DNA of 64,000 nucleotides from NCBI RefSeq assembly GCF_000237925.1, contig NC_031495.1:3116407-3180406 (forward strand). Direction: 5' to 3'. Position 1 is the first letter of the stretch. The number at the start of each line of letters is the position of its first letter. Position numbers and translations under genes: made by a program. Positions 48,656-60,593 of this stretch are shown here, piece after piece. The notes below the pieces were generated by a model, which saw nothing but the letters and a program-made list of their open reading frames with translations, was not told the origin of the DNA and made no database searches. The stretch comes from Schistosoma mansoni. Its lineage: Eukaryota; Platyhelminthes; Trematoda; Strigeidida; Schistosomatidae.

Positions 48656-49384
48656 TAAACAAACAATACTAAAATGAGTTTAAAATTTGAAGTAATTTTC
48701 CGGTCTCACTTGTTTTACTCTGCTACATACGATGATCAAACATGGAATTAATTAATAACACGAATTCATACATTTAAACTGTACAATTACGAATACATTT
48801 TACAATAGGAACATTTTCAATCTTTAAGGAGAACTGACTCATATTTACAGGTTAGACTCATTGTCACTCATTACTATAATCAAAAGATTATCATCAAGGC
48901 ATTCAAATCAAAAATGATCCTTGTGAGTATTAATCTATATCTAAAATTCACTCATTAAACGGTTCATACAATTTGGCCTCAGGTTTATTCTGGACATTCT
49001 AAGATAAAGATTAAGATCTCTGTAATGTCGTAAGTGTCCTATTAAGATTTACAAACACTGTTTCAGTTAATTAACTCTTGGCTATATTTCATCAAGATGC
49101 CAGATTACTAGTTCAATAACCGATTCTATTCTTTCGTTAAAAAATTTCAGTCAACATTCAGAACTCAGGTGACTCAATGCTTATCGTTTGATAGTTAAAC
49201 TGTAAACATAAAATAAATATTCTTGTAATAAAATTAAACCCTACAGTATAAAAAAGTCCACTTAATGTAAGGTCAGCTGATCTAATCACTTGACATTTGG
49301 ATTTGTCGTTCCATACTACGAGTAATAATAATAATAACAGTTTTATTTGGTACCATAAATTTCGTTACATCAAGGAATTCTACG
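48656..49384. other. Intergenic, nothing recognised
   Basis: No gene or known repeat seen. Confidence 0.45.
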
Positions 49385-49790
49385 TGTCTTACTCACTTAC
49401 TCACGTCTCCTACCCTTCGTGGAGAAGCATAGGCCGCACACCAGCATTCTCCACCCAACTCTGTCCTGTGCAATCCTTTCCAGTTCTTTCCAGTTGCTAT
49501 TCATTCTTTCGATGTCTGCTCCCAAATCCTTGAGCAATGTCTTCCAAGTTAGCGCTTGCCTCATTATGATTTCCAGAATGTATGTCCTATCCCCCTCAAC
49601 CATCTTTTTCTAGTTTTCTCTTCATCTAGAAGCTGGTTTGTTCTCTCCCTACGATAGGTTGTTGTTGATGGTATCCAGTCAACGGACATTCAGTATCTTG
49701 AGTAGACAATTGTTGATAAATACTTGTACTTTTTTGATGATGGTTGCAGTAGTTCTCCAAGTTTCAGCTCCCTACAATTCTGAGTATCAT
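49385..49790 (-). mobile_element. RTE-clade LINE, 3' end
   Basis: Minus-strand wording of the RTE C-terminal end: ITRQALTW-like [33 protein letters not shown], then a GLC-FS-KG-RR end and a TGAG/TAAG tail. 5'-truncated. Its 5' limit is directly followed by a beta repeat at 49880. Confidence 0.85.
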
Positions 49791-49879
49791 TTATGCAATA
49801 TTGTATTAAATTTCTCTCTAAAATACATTCAAATTGTTGTAGTTACTCGAAAGTTGAATTCTATAAATGTTTCTTTTAA

Positions 49880-50095
49880 TCAGAAGGGGTTTTGTGGAGA
49901 TTTCATTATTTTCATAGTTGAAATCATGAGTCAATTGAAGTTAGACCACCATCGAAAACCTGAAGGCACTGGACGGCCGTTTCATTCTAATATGGGACTC
50001 CTCAGCAGTGTGCATCCACGATCCCGCCTCGCGAGCGAGATTCGAACCTAGAACCTACCAGTCTCACGCCAGAGCACTTAACCGATAGTTAGTAT
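49880..50095 (-). repeat. Hammerhead beta repeat
   Basis: Tail, hammerhead at 49967-50010 and tRNA-like head with a B box (GGTTCGAATC in reverse at about 50036-50048). Confidence 0.8.
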
Positions 50096-50703
50096 CTGCC
50101 TTCAATGGCAAAAATTTACTATCACGTTAGGCGATAAAACCTCATTTTTCATCCATCAGACATTGAATTCATAAATTACAACATACTCATCCTTCTTTTG
50201 TTCAAAGGATATACAGAGAAGAGAATATCCTAACAAGTGCAGTGTTCCAGTTTGAGATCTCTTGTGTTTAGGTACATGACAGTAGAGATTCATAATTATT
50301 TAATTAAGACTGGAAGGTTTATTGCGGTTTATGCTTAATTGGAAAATAGGCGACTGGAACATTTAAGCAGACCACCGATGGAGAGTACTCATATAATATT
50401 TGAGATAAGCATGTTAGTTGAACACTTTAGTGTTCTGTTATGTAACCAGCATAATTGTAACATTCTCAAGCCAAAATATTTACATTTACTGTCAAATACA
50501 TATATTTTTATGGTCAAACCTAGTGACCGTTGTATCATGATATGGATTAGTAAATCATATAGTAAATATGGAATAGATTCAACAAATGTCTTCTAAAGCA
50601 TTTTTTACAGAAAACTTTGACCAGTAATCTAATATTAGCTTTTTTGTTATTTTTTGATCTATTTGTAGTTCATGAGAACTCAGATGGGCAGAACCAATTT
50701 AAT
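50096..50703. other. Intergenic, nothing firm
   Basis: An 85-codon frame at 50339-50596 has no recognisable features. Confidence 0.4.
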
Positions 50704-50880
50704 GTAAGCAAAGATGGATAGTGACTAGCAGTGGAACCCAGTTTGACGCGCGTTTCGTCCTATTTGGGACTCGTCAGATAGATTTACTTGTATCCTACAA
50801 TTAATGTTCACTCTTGAACTCTAACCCAGTACCGTTCGCTTCAAACACCATCGCGTTATCCACTTAGCTACTGAGTCAGT
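50704..50880 (-). repeat. Hammerhead alpha repeat, decayed
   Basis: Core at about 50738-50780 retains GACGCGCGTTTCG and GACTCGTCA in reverse, but the helix I partner (AGATAG for AGCTGG) no longer pairs. The tRNA-like head has also drifted. Confidence 0.75.
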
Positions 50881-51330
50881 TTATTAGTTATAGAAACTAC
50901 ACTTGGATTTCATTATAGACATAATCATGGAACAAGTGTCTTGCTGCTCTGAATTCACCAGGCTACTAAAACCTATGATAACACCAGAAATATTACTATT
51001 AAAAAGTAAGTAAGAAAAGCTAGTCAGTAGTAATAAACTGGTGTTTGTATGAACTAATGATACCTTTGTATTTAATGACTACCTAATTTCGAATTCCAAA
51101 TACAATACGTCCATTCGTGCTCATCTCACACTTCTTGGTTAAATTGCATTATTTCTGGGATTCCTAGTTTGTACTATACTCGTGATCATCACATAAACCT
51201 TATTCTAGAATGATCGAAAACATTTAATCTATGGTTCATTAATTCTATGACACTATGATATTTGTCTGATTTTAACATTTCAACAACTTTTGTTGATGGT
51301 TTTAAATAAAAGTATCAGCATGGTAAGTAG
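50881..51330. other. Intergenic, nothing recognised
   Basis: No gene or known repeat seen. Confidence 0.4.
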
Positions 51331-51660
51331 AGATGGATAGTGGCTAGCAGTGAAATCCAGTTTGCCGCGCGTTTCGTTCTGTTTGGGACTCGTCAGCTGG
51401 ATGTACATACATCTCAGAGTTGATGTTCACTCTGGGACTCGAACCCAGTAACTTTCGCCTCAAACGCCATCGCGTTATCCACTCGGCCACTGAGTCCTGA
51501 TAGCCACTTGCTTGTGCGATGGTGTGAAGTTCAAATTCATTTAGTATTGTTTATTTGAATCTTCCCATTGATGTTTAGGACTGCAACTGATCAGTCTCTT
51601 ATTGACATATGTGCATATTGTGCATATTGCCTCGATATCTTTATTCAAATAGCTTGTTCT
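51331..51660 (-). repeat. Hammerhead alpha repeat, full 330-bp unit
   Basis: Minus strand order: ATATCGAGGCAAT and CAATAAGAGACTGATCAG, then the tRNA-like head, then the hammerhead at 51357-51400 with helix I CCAG/CTGG intact, ending CCATCT. In the copies at 42491 and 59683 the ATATCGAGG part comes after the hammerhead, so this copy is a different cut of the same repeating unit. Confidence 0.85.
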
Positions 51661-52067
51661 AATGCTTGTTTATCATTTATCATTATTATTATTATCATGA
51701 AAGATACTTTATTCTTATCTCTTAACTATTAAGTATACTTATTCCCCTATACTTCTTCTGTTTCTATGATCATCAACCTATTTTAATGAATGAAAAATAA
51801 AAAAGAACAACTGATTAAAGTAAATAAGGAGATTGAATAAAACAATATTATCTTTTATATATAAGTCAATGTCCAACGTTACCATTCAATGATCAATAAA
51901 ATAGTATACAACTTTATAGATTAATTGTTTACTTAGTGACTGGACATTAAAAAAAATATTTATGTACAAGGATACTAGCTTAAGGCGATACATATGTATA
52001 TATATGACTAATGAGTAATATTGATTTTTACATCATAATTTGTCTTGGTAATTTAATTTAAAAGTTT
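51661..52067. other. Intergenic, AT-rich
   Basis: No gene or known repeat seen. Confidence 0.45.
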
Positions 52068-52451
52068 AGATAAGATGGTGGTTAGAGGTGGTCAACAGGA
52101 AACCTTGGACCCGGGTTTCGTGCTACTTGGCACTCGTCAGCAAGGTGTACCTGTAATCTTCAGAGAACTGGTGCTCCCTGACGTATTCGATCCCGTATCA
52201 CTCAGCTTCACAGTCAGAGACGTTACCAATGAGCTATTCGGGCCGCGACCAACCTCCTGTAAGACTGAGATGTAATCACAATTGATTGATCACTGGATAG
52301 TGATCAATGTCATGCCTGTCAAATCCTTCTTTGCGCTGATCGAATGCTATCGATTATACTTGACTATTGATTATACTTTTTGATTCGTTCTGGACTATCA
52401 TGATCTTGAACTGAAATCTGATATTGACCGCCCCCAACCACCATCTTATCT
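52068..52451 (-). repeat. Hammerhead gamma repeat with inverted ends
   Basis: On the minus strand a tRNA-like head (ATAGCTCATTGGTAACG and GGGATCGAATACG) precedes a hammerhead at 52102-52146: helix I ACCTTG/CAAGGT, CTGACGAG, helix II TGC/GCA, CGAAA, helix III CCCGGG, GTC triplet. The element is bounded by about 18 bp of inverted repeat (AGATAAGATGGTGGTT at 52068 and its complement ending at 52451). 52452-52590 carries the 5' part of another copy in plus orientation. Confidence 0.8.
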
Positions 52452-52784
52452 CAACATAGTGCACGCAGTGTCGAGCCACCTAGACTAGTGGCCACATTGC
52501 AACCTGATCGATAGCATACGATCAGCACTAAGAAGGACTTGACACGCATGACATTCATCACCACCCAGTGATCAATCAATTGTAATCTAAAAGTTCATAA
52601 GTATTATCATGTTACGTTGAAAAGCCACTGAACAAAATATTTCTTCATATTGCGAAGTTCGTTACGTGTTCTCGTTCTTATCCTCAAGATTTTCAATGCT
52701 CATTAAATGCACGGTGTCCCGAAATTGCCACCATACTTTTTTTTATTCATTTAGCCGATGGATGCTGTATATTACAATGAATTC

Positions 52785-52870
52785 ATCAGTCGATCTAATC
52801 TAGAACACCATTGAAAACATGGAAGTATTGGAAGGTCGTTTCGTCCTAGTATGGGACTTCTCAACAAATC
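52785..52870 (-). repeat. Hammerhead beta repeat, 3' half
   Basis: Tail and core only (GTCGTTTCGTCCTAGTATGGGACTTCTCA region, in reverse). Confidence 0.65.
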
Positions 52871-53954
52871 CCCATAATGATAATATGATCTTCGTTTTAG
52901 TTGTCTAGAGTTATCCTAAACTGTCTTCCATAAATATGAATAGTTTATTAAAGTAAGAAATATCGGATGGAAAGCGCAAATATATTATAAATGAACATTT
53001 AACATGTAATACTTAATTAAAATTACACAATATGCTGCACTCCTTAACTAAATGAATGGAAAGTGACCAAAAGTATCGGAAACGTTGCTGACAGCCTAAG
53101 CTTATAAATTTAAAATACCAGTAAGTCGCTTCGGGTTACTTGGCTGGTAATAAAATCCTACTTTCTATAGTTATTCGTAAAGGAAGAACAATGAAGTCCT
53201 TGTAATTGATTAATCACTGATTAGCTACTATTGTCACGTCCTTTTTTAGAGCTGATCAGATAATATCAATCATGTTGAAATGTAGTGATTAGTCTGTGAC
53301 TAGGAATCTCATGCACAATGTCCAGATGTCGAGTGTTTGGAGGCAGTGTTATGTTTTGAGATCAGAGTTCAGTAAGGTCCTACAATGACTGCAATACGAT
53401 TAAGCTTATTCTAACATTAACAGATTATGTGACTGACTTTATACAATGGTATTTGGTATATAACAACACCTTAACGTCAATAATCCACAAACTGACAAAG
53501 ATAGGACTTTCAGGATAGATATATATTCCGAATAGTAGCCGAAAATTGAAGTTGAACAATTCTTTTTATATCGTAACATCCAATGGCTTGGGGTCAAAAT
53601 GAGCAAACTAAATATGAAAAAAAACAAATCTGATATCAACAAAGACTATTGAGGCAATATGAGATTGAAAAATGCTCTCACGATTATTGTTTAAAGAAAG
53701 AACTAATATCGAATGACAAAAACTAGGTAATCTGAGATCTCCTTGGCAGTTAGTTGGCTGGCGATCCCGTTTGACTAAGGCTCCATGCTAGCTAGTATCC
53801 TTTAACATGACATACTCCCAATCTTTATACAACTAATGCTCTGCACTACAGTTTTAATGCTAGGATTCGATCAACACCAAAAAAGAATATACAAAAGTGA
53901 CATTGGTCACTAAACAGTAGTCTATCGACTGTAAATTTTTCAGTTTTATAGGTG
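52871..53954. other. Intergenic, with a gamma-like scrap
   Basis: 53190-53340 has gamma-tail wording (TTGATTAATCACTGATTAGC, GAGCTGATCAGAT). Nothing else is recognised. Confidence 0.4.
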
Positions 53955-54125
53955 GTCATTCATCACTTAAATAACTCAGTAGTAACATCTTAGTCTGTGA
54001 AGCTGGGTGACACAGAGAACGTCATCTTCCCCTAGGATTACAAGTACATCTTTCTCATGAGTGTCAATTAGTATGAAACCTAGATCAGGGGTTTTCTTTC
54101 GACTGCCTCTAACCACTTAACATTT
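53955..54125 (+). repeat. Hammerhead gamma repeat, degenerate
   Basis: AACTCAGTAGTAACATC head and a damaged core near 54052-54095 (CATGAGTGTCAATTAGTATGAAACC). A sister degenerate copy is at 58875-59045. Confidence 0.55.
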
Positions 54126-54704
54126 GAACTGATATTCTTGAGACTGTTAGTAAAAACTGATTGTTACCATGGATGGAATTAACCAAAGTTGGGTACTTTA
54201 TTGTGAAGTAACAAACTATATTGAAACAATGTTCTTTGTTATCTAATGACTTTTCAGACAAAAAAACAAAACTCACATGATGCTTATAAGCTCAGTCATA
54301 TTTAAATTTTGAGAGAAATTTCCCTGAACCAATAATCTGTGAAACCGAATAAACTTAAATGGATGACATTAGATTAATGGTTGCAATATATAAGAGATAG
54401 ATTGGATTTAAGTTAACTACTAGTATATTGTGACTCAACTGGTGGTTGTTACTATTATTATTACCTTGACTAGATACTTTATGAGTTAATATTATCGAAA
54501 AGTACAAACTGAGATTTGAACAACTGTTTGATGTACTTATTTATTCAGTGGATTTAAGTGAATTTGTTTATTCTGGTTGGCAACGTTTTTAGCAGGACTT
54601 TTTTCTTCGGGATGGGGTGGCCAACCGCATACGTAACGTTCCTCCTTCACCAAGGCTCAGGACCGAGTTTGTAATTATACCTGTATGAATATACCGATTG
54701 TTAT
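54126..54704. other. Intergenic, nothing recognised
   Basis: No gene or known repeat seen. Confidence 0.4.
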
Positions 54705-55045
54705 TTTGACTGAGATCATGAAACGATTGATATCAGACCATCATTGAAAACCTGGAAGCACTGGAAGGTCGTTTCGTTCTATTGTGGGACTCCTAAACAG
54801 TGCGCATCCACGATCCCGCCCGCGGGATTCCAACCCAGGGTCTATCAGTCTCACACACGAACGCTTAACCTCCAGACCACTGAGCTGGCATCCAACAGTG
54901 TTAATGTCAATCTTCAAACAATCCACGAAATTGAGCGACAATCTTCTATTGTCTGAGGTAGATACTTGTCTCTATCTGACACGGTTTAGCTCCACTGTTC
55001 ACAACTTCTCACTAGAACTCCGAGTATTCCCTCACAAAGCTATTC
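54705..55045 (-). repeat. Hammerhead beta repeat, long form
   Basis: Core (about 54758-54801), tRNA-like head and the extended 5' part (CATTAACACTGTTGGATG, reading away to about 55045), which is also seen at 55350-55520 and 57170-57350. Confidence 0.8.
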
Positions 55046-55204
55046 ACTAGTGAGCACAACCCCATACTGATGATTTTTATTTGTTGATTATGAAAACAAG
55101 AAAAATAATCATGATAAATGTTCAATAGATAAAAAATGACAATAATAATATTAAAATGATTCTCACTATCAAGGTTCGATTTAATACCACCATATACATT
55201 TACT

Positions 55205-55725
55205 GTCTTTTCATAGTTGAAATCATGAGTCAATTGAACCTAGACCACCAAGAGAAACCTGAAAGCACTTGATTGCTTTAATTGACTCGTAATTTCAACT
55301 ATGAAAATACTGAAATCTCCACAAAACCCCCCTTCTGATTATAATCATATGCTCAATAGTGACTGACTTCAAGAGATATTTCCTGGAGTTCTAGTGAGAA
55401 ACAGTGACCAGTGGAGTTCAACCAGGTCTGTTGGGAGATATCAACTCACTGAAGACATTGGTGAATGGTTTCTCAATTTTGTGGATTGGTTGAAGTTAGT
55501 CATTAACACCGTTGGATACCGGCCAGCTCAGTGGTCTATCGGTTAAGTGCTCTGGCGCGAAACTGGTAGGTCCTGGGTTTGAATCTCTCAAGGCGAGATC
55601 GTGGATGAGCAGTGCCACTGAGGAGTCCCAAAATAGGACGAAACGGCCATCCAGTGCTTCCAGATTTTCTATGGTGATCTAGCTTCAATTGACTCATGAT
55701 CTCGACTATATAATAATTAAAAAAA
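55205..55725 (+). repeat. Hammerhead beta repeats: partial copy joined head to tail to a full copy
   Basis: A short minus fragment (55205-55270) faces a plus-strand 3' tail (55275-55345). That tail runs directly into a full plus copy: extended 5' part 55350-55520, tRNA-like head 55522-55596, hammerhead about 55616-55662, tail to 55725. The tail-to-5' join recurs at 57018-57540. Confidence 0.8.
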
Positions 55726-55944
55726 TGACAATAATAATATTAAAATGATTCTCATTATCAAAGAAAATTTATTATTAACGATATACGCTTATCAGTATAT
55801 GACTAACATTATTCATTCATTTGATAAGCTTTGACAATGAGATAAATTGAATGAATTAAGTCACTAAATTGTTCCTATAACAGATTTACTATGGTATGAT
55901 TTTGTTTTTTCATTCGGATAAATATACACAAAAAAATTTTTTCT

Positions 55945-56045
55945 GAAGGGGGTGTTGTGGAGAGTTTAGTTATTTTTTTTTATATAGTTGAGATCATGAA
56001 TCAGTTGAACCTAGACCACCATGGAAAACCTGGAAGCACTGGACA
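55945..56045 (-). repeat. Hammerhead beta repeat, tail fragment
   Basis: Tail and helix I side only (GGAAAACCTGGAAGCACTGG, then unrelated sequence). Confidence 0.7.
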
Positions 56046-56077
56046 AACAAACAAGCCAAAATGAAACTATTATAAGT

Positions 56078-56079
56078 AG

Positions 56080-56119
<40 letters not shown>

Positions 56120-56120
56120 T
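56078..56120 (+). repeat. (TA)n(GA)n microsatellite
   Basis: Eleven or more TA units followed by GA units. The next 580 bases (to 56700) are low-complexity: T/C-rich near 56280-56330, (AAAT)n near 56405, and G/T-rich near 56515. Confidence 0.9.
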
Positions 56121-56704
56121 TATAAGACTTGTGTTTCAAATGATGAACTCACTTGGATTCCATTCTTTATTTTAACCTTTTTCGGTGAATAACATATATC
56201 CACAAATATACATACAAACACGTGTACAAATGAATAGTTTCAATCTCACTACTGAAGTTTGTTACTGATAAACAATGAATCCTCTTTTTTTCTCTTTTTT
56301 CTCTTTTTTTCTCTTTTTTTTATTTTTTCAAACTCACTCTTATCTTGAATATGGATTTATTTTATGATTGAGATTTTTTTTTTGTTATTTATGCTTATAA
56401 AAATGAATAAATAAATAAATAAATAAATGAGGGGGAAGTTTATCAATGATCACCTGTCGAGTTATCAATGAGATTGTACTCAATTATTTGTGTATATTTA
56501 AGTTTGTATGTTTGTAGGTGGGTGGGTGGGTGTGTGTATAGATGCACACGTTTTGTTACAAGTGTTGACATTTTTTCTGGGAGGGGGAAGGGAATAAAAC
56601 CAGATGACCGGTAAATCACACACTTGAGACAATATTAAATCTGTGTGTTTTTAAATATATGATGAGATATATGATCTCAGTATATAATTAAAACAAATTA
56701 ATTA

Positions 56705-56893
56705 TGAGCAAAGATAGATAGTGGCTAACAGTGGAATCCAGTTTGACGAGTGTTTCGTTCTATTTGGGACTCGTCAGCTGGATATCCCTGCATCTCAGAG
56801 TTGATTTTCACTCTGGGACTCGAACCCAGTGCCTTTCTCTTCAAATGCCATCGCGTTATCCACTCAGCTACTGAGTCCTGATAGCCACTTCCT
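56705..56893 (-). repeat. Hammerhead alpha repeat
   Basis: tRNA-like head and hammerhead at 56738-56781, with helix I CCAG/CTGG intact. Confidence 0.8.
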
Positions 56894-56954
56894 TAATCAT
56901 GATTAAAAGTTTATCAAAATGAATACTTTTTTTTCAAGTATTCTATAACCGAAT

Positions 56955-57540
56955 GAGGGATTTGTGAAGATTGTAATGATTTAATAGTTGAGTTGATGAA
57001 TCGATTAAACTGTGAGGGATAGTGGATACTGTTGAGGAATCTCATACTAGAATGAAACGGTCATTTAGTGTTTCCAAGTTTTCCATGGTGGTCTAGCTTT
57101 AATCGACTTATGAATTCAACTATTAAATTACTACAATCTCCACAAACCTCTATTCGGATAATAATCATCATGTGCTCACTAGTGATTAGCTTCAAAAGGC
57201 ATTTCCTGGAGTTTTAGTGAAAAATCGTGACTAGTATAGTCCACTCCTGTCTGTTGTGAGGTAGTTACTCACTGAAGACATTAGTGGACGGTCGTGAATT
57301 ATGGGGGACTGTTGGAAGTCAGACATTAACACCATTGGATGCTGGCTCAGTGGTCCACCGTTTAAGCGTTCGTGCGCGAGACCGAAGGTCCTAAGTTAGA
57401 GTCCCGCGTGTGGGATCGTGGATTGGCACTGCTGAGGAGTTTCATACTACAACGAAACAGTCATCCAGTGTTTCCAGATTTTCCATAGTTGTTTAGCTTT
57501 AATCGATTCATGAATTCAACTATTATATTCTATAACAGTA
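56955..57540 (+). repeat. Hammerhead beta repeats: partial copy joined head to tail to a full copy
   Basis: A short minus tail (56955-57010) faces a plus core-and-tail (57018-57165), followed directly by a full plus copy (57170-57540) with extended 5' part, tRNA-like head (CTGGCTCAGTGGTCC at about 57342) and core near 57430-57475. Confidence 0.8.
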
Positions 57541-57789
57541 GATAGATTTAAAATCTCAAAAGAATCAGCTTATATTTTTTTAAACGTAAAAACACACACA
57601 TGGGGTATATATTACAATCAAATAAGGGGAAGTAAATATGGCAGGATTAATGTAGAGACTAGATGATTGAGAAAAAATGTATTCAGGTGATTAATTTCGA
57701 CGCCCACATTCAACTGATGAGAACTTTTTATCGATTTTACTCTCAGTCCTGTCAATAAATTTAAACTACTGTACCACAACTCTTGAAGA

Positions 57790-57940
57790 AACTAATAATT
57801 CATATTACTTACTTATTTACTTACCTACTTATTTACTTACCTACTTATTTATTTACTTACTTACTTACTTACTTCCTTCCTTACTTACTCCTGTTACTCC
57901 CAATGGAGCATAGGCCGCCGACCAGCATTCACATTTGAAA
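57790..57940 (-). mobile_element. RTE LINE extreme 3' end with (TAAG)n tail
   Basis: A long TTAC/TTAT tract (57790-57885) is joined to GGAGCATAGGCCGCCGACCAGCATTC, the last bases before the tail of the RTE copies at 46745 and 49385. Only about 55 bp of the element remain. Confidence 0.75.
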
Positions 57941-58039
57941 ATATTAGGTATTGTTACTTATGTACTAAGCTAATGAAAAAGATATGTTTTTACATGTTAA
58001 CCAAATGTCATATAAGGAGTATAATTAATGTTAAACATC

Positions 58040-58170
58040 AGTATAAGATTGTGGAGAATGTTGAGATTTTTGATTGAGATCATGAATCGATCGATGTTAG
58101 ACCACCATTGGAAACTTGGAATCACTGGATGTCCGTTTCGTCATAATGTGGGACTCCTTAGCAATGCGGA
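58040..58170 (-). repeat. Hammerhead beta repeat, 3' half
   Basis: Tail and core (CGTTTCGTCATAATGTGGGA in reverse), ending before the tRNA-like head. Confidence 0.65.
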
Positions 58171-58454
58171 ATAACATGAATTTATTTAATTTGTGAATTG
58201 TCCTCGGTTGCTTACAACCTAAAATGAAACGAGTGTACATACTTTATATCGGAAACGTTTACAATAGATTGAATTAACATATGACAGGATGAATTTAAAA
58301 AAAACAATATCAAGGAAGAATTAACATTGTTCAAGAGTTTGGTTATTTGTAGGTTAAATATACGAATATTCTAGGAGACCATAGAGACAGAATTTTTCTC
58401 GAAATCCAAGACAAATGATGAGTGAAGTTCAGAATTAAGAATTAAAGTATTTTC

Positions 58455-58655
58455 AAAATGAAGATTTGTGGAGATTGTAGTATTTTCACAGTTGAATTCA
58501 CAAGTTGATCTAAGCTAGACCACAACTGAAAATTTGGAAGCAGTGAACGACCGTTTCGTCCTCGTATGGGACTCCTCAGAAGTGATCATCCATGGTCCCG
58601 CACGCAGGACTCGAATTCAGGACTTTCGGTCTCATGCGCGAACGCTTAACCTTAA
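58455..58655 (-). repeat. Hammerhead beta repeat
   Basis: Tail, core near 58535-58580 and a tRNA-like head, stopping after GCGAACGCTTAACC. Confidence 0.75.
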
Positions 58656-58874
58656 TTTATTCAAAGCATTTGATACATAAAGTTTCCTTGTTTCGTTGTT
58701 ATGATCAATAATATGATTTTAGATTGAAAACAGCTGAGAATAACTGACGAAATAAGTGAATTTATGTTATTTTGTTACAATACTTGTTCTTTCTTTATTC
58801 ACATTTATAAATGGGAAAAATTGCACTAAACAGACGTTATCATATTATATCAATCTCATGAAGAGGAGGTCAGT

Positions 58875-59045
58875 CACTACCTGAACAGTTCAGTAGTAAT
58901 GTCATCAGCTGAGAAGCCAGCTTATGCATCTCTGAATCCTACAGGGACCAGTAGTTTCATCAAGATGGTAGGCACGCCTTGATTGTGTGCTTCAACTAGC
59001 AGGAAACCTGGGTCAAGGGCTTCTCGTCTACTACCTCCGATCACC
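58875..59045 (+). repeat. Hammerhead gamma repeat, degenerate
   Basis: GTTCAGTAGTAATGTCATC head. Core near 58975-59020 keeps helix I CCTTG/CAAGG and GGAAACC, but the CTGANGA box has drifted. Confidence 0.55.
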
Positions 59046-59179
59046 TAATATCTATGACAAAAACTAATGATACATCGTTCAAGTTATGATAGATTTAATT
59101 ATCTGTATGTTCAAATTCAGTTAATTCGTCGTGTAAAGCGATAATCTTTAATGTCATGAATAAAATTTATTAAAATCAT

Positions 59180-59425
59180 AACTGAAATCATGAATCAATT
59201 GAAGCTAGACCACCAGGGAAAACCTGGAAGCACTGGACGGCCGTTTCATCCTATTATGGGACTCCTCAGCAGTATGCACCCGCGCTCCCGCCTCGCGGGA
59301 GTCGAACCCAGGACCTACCAGCCTCGCTCCAGAGCACTTAACCGATAGACCAGTGAGCCGGCACCCAGTGCTTCCAGGTTTCCGATGGTGGTCTAGCTTT
59401 AATTGACTCATGATTTCAACTATGA
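59180..59425. repeat. Two hammerhead beta repeats joined at the tRNA-like head
   Basis: A minus copy (59180 to about 59365), with a well-kept core (59230-59275) and head, is joined directly to the 3' part of a plus copy (about 59365-59425), giving a hairpin-like arrangement. Confidence 0.75.
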
Positions 59426-59682
59426 ATATAATATAATTGGGTAACATAATTAAGAAAAGAAAGATAATGATTACTTCGATTTAAGTGTTATATTTTAGTG
59501 GATATTTTATTACTGACAAGTCGTTGATAGGCCTATGAATGAGTAAAGGAAGAACATGCATGTGAAACTTTGGTATGTAAAAGAATAAGAGAAGTTATGA
59601 TTCAACTCAAGAAATATACAGGACTCATTCATATTTAATAATGATGATAATAACAGATAATCGTCAATCACACACATAAGTG

Positions 59683-59875
59683 CCAAATAGGATGAAACGC
59701 TCATCCTGGATTCCACTGCTATCTAATATCCATCTTTGTTTATAATGCTTGTAAACGAAGAGAATATCGAGGTAATACACACAGTATGCACATATGTCAA
59801 TAAGAGACTGATCAATTGCAATTTTGAACGTTAATGGGGAAGATTCAAGTAAACAATACCAAATAAAGTAGGAGC
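59683..59875 (+). repeat. Hammerhead alpha repeat, 5'-truncated
   Basis: Starts in helix II (GCCAAATAGGATGAAACGC) and continues through CTGGATTCCACTGC to AACAATACC. Same internal order as 42491-42667. Confidence 0.75.
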
Positions 59876-59904
59876 CACTGTTTCAAATAGGTTCTATATG
59901 ATAT

Positions 59905-60150
59905 ATAGTTAAGATCATGAGTCATTTGAAGCTAGACCATCGTGAAAAACCTGGAAGCACTGGACGTCCGTTTCGTCCTATTGTGGGACTCCTCAACAGT
60001 GCTCATCCACGATCCCGCCTCATGGGATTTGAACCCAGGACCTACCAGTCTCGCGCCAGAGCACTTAACCGATAGACCACTGAGCTAGCCAGCATCCACA
60101 GGTGTTAATGTTTAACCTCAACCAATCTACGAAATTGCGCGACCAACTTA
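59905..60150 (-). repeat. Hammerhead beta repeat
   Basis: Tail, core near 59957-60000, tRNA-like head with both boxes, and the start of the extended 5' part. Confidence 0.8.
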
Positions 60151-60289
60151 GTTGTTTATTTGATAGGTTTTCAGTCAAATGATATCTTCACCTTCTCTTA
60201 TCTCTATTTATTTAACATATTTGAAAAAAACAATGATAATAACCGAAGTACTGGATAACTGATTCGTTCAATTATCATGTATGACTTAC

Positions 60290-60327
60290 TACATACATAC
60301 ATACATACATACATACATACATACATA
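60290..60327 (+). repeat. (ATAC)n microsatellite
   Basis: Nine ACAT units. A (TC)n(CA)n tract follows at about 60557-60592. Long frames across the latter are spurious. Confidence 0.9.
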
Positions 60328-60560
60328 AGTTACGTATCAAACGACTTTAAGTAAGGCCATTTATAGTTAATTAAATAGTAGTGTTTTTATTTTTTTTCGA
60401 AAAATCTATCCAATTAATCGAATCAGACAGAATAAAAAGGCCCGCAAAGAAAAATGAACTTGTACAAAGATAAGCTAAGTAAACAAAAACTGGAAAAAAA
60501 ATAGAATAAAGGGGGAGTGTGAAGAGTTGATTTCATATTTGGAATTACTTATCATCTCTT

Positions 60561-60593
<33 letters not shown>

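Noticed and set aside
52075-52275. 66-codon frame with apparently normal protein composition
   Set aside because: It lies wholly in the gamma hammerhead repeat, antisense to the ribozyme and tRNA-like head.
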